Positions 5,456-7,392 of a stretch of DNA of 7,392 nt are shown here, piece by piece. The notes under the pieces were generated by a model. The model was not told the origin of the DNA and searched no databases. It saw nothing but the letters and a program-made list of their open reading frames with translations. The number at the start of each line of letters is the position of its first letter. Within the stretch, counting starts at the first letter, position 1. Position numbers and translations under genes: made by a program. This stretch comes from Spirochaetia bacterium (lineage in GTDB: Bacteria > Spirochaetota > Spirochaetia > Treponematales > Breznakiellaceae), in contig BOBW01000080.1 in the NCBI GenBank assembly GCA_026002595.1, forward strand, positions 1 to 7,392. The letters are read 5' to 3'.

Positions 5456-6502
5456 TTAACGGGCGGCGGTAGGCCGGGCGATGTTGGAACGGATGTTGAT
5501 GTACTTGTAGGGGTCCACCACATCAGAGCCGATATGTACCTCATAGTGCACATGGGGTCCGGTTGAAAGCCCTGTGTTACCTATCAAACCGATTATCTCC
5601 CCCTGCTGAACCCGCTGGCCTAACTTAACGTTGAACTGCAACAGGTGGGCATACCGGGTATAATACCCGTGCTTGTGTTTGATAATCACGTACCTTCCAA
5701 AACCTTCCTGATCGTAATCAATGGTGACCACCTGCCCATCGGCGGTAGCGACAATGGGGTCTCCCTGGCGGTAGGTGGAAAGATCGATCCCCTTGTGGAT
5801 ATAGTACTGGCCGGTAAAGGGATTTGTATTTTGGCCGAAATACATGGAAATGTGTCCGATGCCGCCCTTGATGGGCCAGATGCTGGGAATTTCCGTCAAA
5901 AGGGCGCTCTGGGAGTCCAGCAGGGTACCGATTTCCCTAATCGGCTCCTTTGCGGAGGCCAAATAGGTCGAAAGGCGGCGCACATCGTCCACTTCCTGCA
6001 TAAGCCCTTCAGGGGTTTCCCTGATATCAAAAAAGGATGAAAGGTCCCCGGCGGAGGCCCGGGAAGTATCGGTACGGGCAACATCGGCACCGAAGGCGGA
6101 GAGGGTTCCCGAAAGGGCGGTCTCAAAACCCCTGGCTTCATACAAAAGGCCGGTTATTTCATCCCGAAGCTGATCCAGGCTGGCCTGAATGTCCTTGGCA
6201 CGGCCATCCTTGGTCGCCAATACACCCCGTATGCCGCTGTAAGAAGCGCTGTACCAGAAAAAGGCCCCCACGATACCGGCCATGATCACCACGAAACAAC
6301 AAATGGAAAGGGCCGTTATATGAAGGTTGTAGACTTTTTTTTCAGAATGGGGGACCAGGACGACCGTATAACGCCGGGTCAGCATAGTCCCCAGGGATTT
6401 GAAAAAACCGGCTGTGGCTTTGGCGGCAGCCAGGCACAAATTTTTGCTTTTTTGAACTAAATTGTTTTCAAATCTTTTGTAGTCATGAACCTGCGCCACC
6501 AT
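5456..6502 (-). CDS. membrane-anchored M23 peptidoglycan endopeptidase
   Basis: A 348-residue inner-membrane protein with a periplasmic LytM/M23 zinc peptidase domain that would cut peptide cross-links in peptidoglycan. An N-terminal cytoplasmic tail (1-60) ends with 'RRYTVVLVPHSEKKVYNLHI', a typical lead-in to this family's anchor. One transmembrane segment spans about 62-86. The middle (about 100-205) is helical, probably a coiled coil. The catalytic domain (about 215-335) has H236 and D240 (HKGID), H286 (RYAHL), and H317 and H319 (GPHVHYEV), so zinc ligands and catalytic histidines are all present and the enzyme should be active. The start is supported by AAAGGGG just upstream of the ATG. 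It is the first gene of the cluster with bactofilin, YaaR and RicT, and a strong promoter precedes it. Confidence 0.95.
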   Translation of the reverse strand: MVAQVHDYKRFENNLVQKSKNLCLAAAKATAGFFKSLGTMLTRRYTVVLVPHSEKKVYNLHITALSICCFVVIMAGIVGAFFWYSASYSGIRGVLATKDGRAKDIQASLDQLRDEITGLLYEARGFETALSGTLSAFGADVARTDTSRASAGDLSSFFDIRETPEGLMQEVDDVRRLSTYLASAKEPIREIGTLLDSQSALLTEIPSIWPIKGGIGHISMYFGQNTNPFTGQYYIHKGIDLSTYRQGDPIVATADGQVVTIDYDQEGFGRYVIIKHKHGYYTRYAHLLQFNVKLGQRVQQGEIIGLIGNTGLSTGPHVHYEVHIGSDVVDPYKYINIRSNIARPTAAR

Positions 6503-6541
6503 CTGCCCCTTTATGTAATTATCGGGAAAAAATTTACTTTT

Positions 6542-6570
6542 ACCATATCAAAACATTGATAATTTGTCAA
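6542..6570 (-). promoter_or_regulatory. sigma70-type promoter of the M23-bactofilin-yaaR-ricT cluster
   Basis: On the minus strand, TTGACA (6570-6565, perfect -35) is separated by 17 bp from TATGGT (6547-6542, four of six for -10). The expected transcript start is near 6535, giving a leader of about 33 nt that holds the Shine-Dalgarno sequence of the peptidase gene. An inverted repeat, TATCAA at 6546-6551 and TTGATA at 6556-6561, lies in the spacer and touches the -10; it is a candidate repressor site. Confidence 0.7.
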
Positions 6571-6577
6571 ATATGCG

Positions 6578-7111
6578 CTATACGGCTTCAAAGCCCGCCT
6601 TGATCGCCTCCACGTTTTTGGGGATAAACTTGTGCTTGTCCGGGGAAAAGAAGTTCTTGAGGATGTCTTCGATTGCCGAAAGACCCAGCGCGCCGGTGAG
6701 GCGAGCCATGGCCCCCAGGGCGACCATATTGGCAAAGCGGATATTGCCGATTTTTTCCGCAAGCCCTGTGGCCTCAAGCTTGACCACCCTGAGGCCGGTC
6801 CGTTTCGGCTCATCCTTTACGAGGCTTGAATTGATCACCATGAGCCCCCCATCTTTGAGAATTCCTTCACAGAGGGGCAGGGAATCGGGGTTCATCACCA
6901 AAACCGAGTCGGGCACGGTGACCAGAGGGCTGGCGATCTCCTCGTCAGAGACGATCACCCCCGCGCGGGCAATACCGCCCCGTTTTTCAGCGCCGTAAAA
7001 GGGAAAGAAGGTGACGTTTTTGCCTTCCTTCATGCCGCAGTACACCCAAATTTGCCCCAGGGACACGATGCCCTGGCCGCCGAACCCGGCAAAAAAAGAC
7101 TTCTCTGTCAT
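6578..7111 (-). CDS. korC: 2-oxoacid:ferredoxin oxidoreductase, gamma subunit
   Basis: A 177-residue gamma subunit of a 2-oxoacid:ferredoxin oxidoreductase, a cytosolic thiamine diphosphate and iron-sulfur enzyme that interconverts a 2-oxoacid plus CoA with acyl-CoA and CO2 using ferredoxin, in anaerobic metabolism. Family marks are FAGFGGQGIVSLGQ (7-20), YGAEKRGGIARAGVIVS (39-55, usually 'YGPEARGG'), DSVLVMNPDSL (68-78) and IRFANMVALGAM (124-135). The start is ATG 7111, preceded by AAGGAG (7119-7124) at 7 bases; a longer reading frame exists but runs through the inverted-repeat element and lacks family similarity. The last codons of a beta-subunit gene lie upstream. The 2-oxoglutarate (Kor) assignment is likelier than other substrates but is not proved by sequence; Vor or Ior types are possible. 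Confidence 0.88.
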   Translation of the reverse strand: MTEKSFFAGFGGQGIVSLGQIWVYCGMKEGKNVTFFPFYGAEKRGGIARAGVIVSDEEIASPLVTVPDSVLVMNPDSLPLCEGILKDGGLMVINSSLVKDEPKRTGLRVVKLEATGLAEKIGNIRFANMVALGAMARLTGALGLSAIEDILKNFFSPDKHKFIPKNVEAIKAGFEAV

Positions 7112-7118
7112 AACCAAA

Positions 7119-7124
7119 CTCCTT
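7119..7124 (-). promoter_or_regulatory. ribosome binding site deciding the gamma-subunit start
   Basis: AAGGAG on the minus strand, 7 bases ahead of the ATG at 7111. It selects this ATG over the ATG at 7231, which would add 40 residues of unrelated sequence encoded by the inverted-repeat element. Confidence 0.8.
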
Positions 7125-7168
7125 AAACCGGAAGAACTAAAATTCCGGACTATAATATTGCAAAATGC

Positions 7169-7280
7169 AGCAAAGCATATCAAATAATGTAGAGCGGGGT
7201 GGCGGTGGGAAGCCGTGCGGCTTGCCCGCATGGCTTCCCACGGACAGGACCCCCTACAAATGTTTTACATATGCTTTGCT
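7169..7280. repeat. long nested inverted-repeat element between beta and gamma subunit genes
   Basis: Three nested arms pair across 112 bases. The outer arm AGCAAAGCATAT (7169-7180) matches 7269-7280 exactly over 12 bp. The middle arm TGTAG plus GGGGT (7188-7192, 7196-7200) matches 7249-7258 with a 3-base bulge. The inner arm 7205-7220 pairs with 7226-7241 over 16 bp with a single G-T wobble and a 5-base loop (CTTGC). It fills most of the 185-bp gap between the two genes and would be transcribed with them. It resembles a small palindromic interspersed element or a structured RNA; no coding function is seen. Confidence 0.85.
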
Positions 7281-7296
7281 GTGCTTTCGAAAATTT

Positions 7297-7392
7297 TCAC
7301 AGGGTGTTTTTTATTTCTCCAAGGGGGAAGACCGGGATCATGTTTTTTTCCAGCCATTCCACGGAATCTACCGGGTCAATGCCCCAGTTGGT
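7297..7392 (-). CDS. korB: 2-oxoacid:ferredoxin oxidoreductase, beta subunit (C-terminal end only)
   Basis: Only the last 31 codons and the TGA are in the window. The tail begins TNWGIDPVDSVEWLEKNMIP and ends with VFPLGEIKNTL. The pattern 'TNWG..P..a..W.e..m.p.fPLG..k' is the usual C-terminus of the beta subunit that binds thiamine diphosphate in 2-oxoglutarate-type oxidoreductases. Its position just upstream of the gamma subunit on the same strand supports this, and the alpha subunit would be expected further right, outside the window. The gap to the gamma gene (185 bp) is unusually long for such an operon because of the inverted-repeat element. Confidence 0.8.
   Translation of the reverse strand, partial: TNWGIDPVDSVEWLEKNMIPVFPLGEIKNTL

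Noticed and set aside
5645..6040. Plus-strand open frame opposite the M23 peptidase gene
   Set aside because: It is antisense to the catalytic and linker regions of a clear peptidase, with no ribosome site or recognisable product.
7112..7231. Possible 40-residue N-terminal extension of the gamma subunit from an ATG at 7231
   Set aside because: The stretch lies in the inverted-repeat element, has no family similarity, and a strong ribosome site sits 7 bases before the ATG at 7111.
7289..7298. Ten-base palindrome GAAAATTTTC at the beta-subunit stop codon
   Set aside because: Short AT-rich palindromes are expected by chance and it has no loop for an RNA hairpin; no function can be supported.

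Overview
This window looks like ordinary chromosomal DNA from an anaerobic bacterium, most likely a spirochaete of the Treponema group. That assignment is an inference from gene content: a bactofilin next to an M23 peptidase, a YaaR-RicT pair, a ferredoxin-dependent 2-oxoacid oxidoreductase, a CheR-like methyltransferase, and an LptC-like lipoprotein behind pyrG. No marker gene here proves it. Most genes lie on the minus strand and are moderately GC-rich. A plus-strand island at 2155-3418 holds the CheR-like gene and a more AT-rich toxin-antitoxin pair.

Layout, left to right. At 1-466 (minus) is the 5' part of an LptC-family lipoprotein gene. It overlaps by 4 bp the stop of pyrG (463-2079, minus), which encodes a complete CTP synthase. 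A 75-bp divergent intergenic region separates pyrG from a CheR-type methyltransferase gene (2155-2778, plus) that lacks the usual N-terminal helical domain. A Phd/YefM antitoxin and RelE/ParE toxin pair follows (2848-3418, plus), with an inverted-repeat operator candidate upstream. Between the toxin and the convergent gene is an imperfect tandem duplication with a 39-bp period. It copies the 3' end of ricT, including its stop codon.

On the minus strand, 6502 down to 3481 reads as one four-gene cluster: membrane-anchored M23 peptidase, bactofilin, YaaR-family protein, RicT (PSP1) protein. A good sigma70-type promoter lies ahead of it (TTGACA, 17 bp, TATGGT) with an inverted repeat inside the promoter. 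The first two genes probably act together in shaping the peptidoglycan sacculus. YaaR and RicT are conserved neighbours in other bacteria, where holB commonly sits between them; here it is absent and a 12-bp AT-rich hairpin takes its place. At the right end are the gamma subunit (6578-7111) and the last 31 codons of the beta subunit (7297-7392) of a 2-oxoacid:ferredoxin oxidoreductase. The 185-bp gap between them contains a long nested inverted repeat (7169-7280).

I do not see a clearly new multi-gene system. The items most worth checking are the structured element between the oxidoreductase genes, the apparently leaderless pyrG transcript, the N-terminally short CheR, and the stop-codon-containing tandem duplication at the end of ricT. 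I see no tRNA, rRNA, CRISPR array or insertion sequence.
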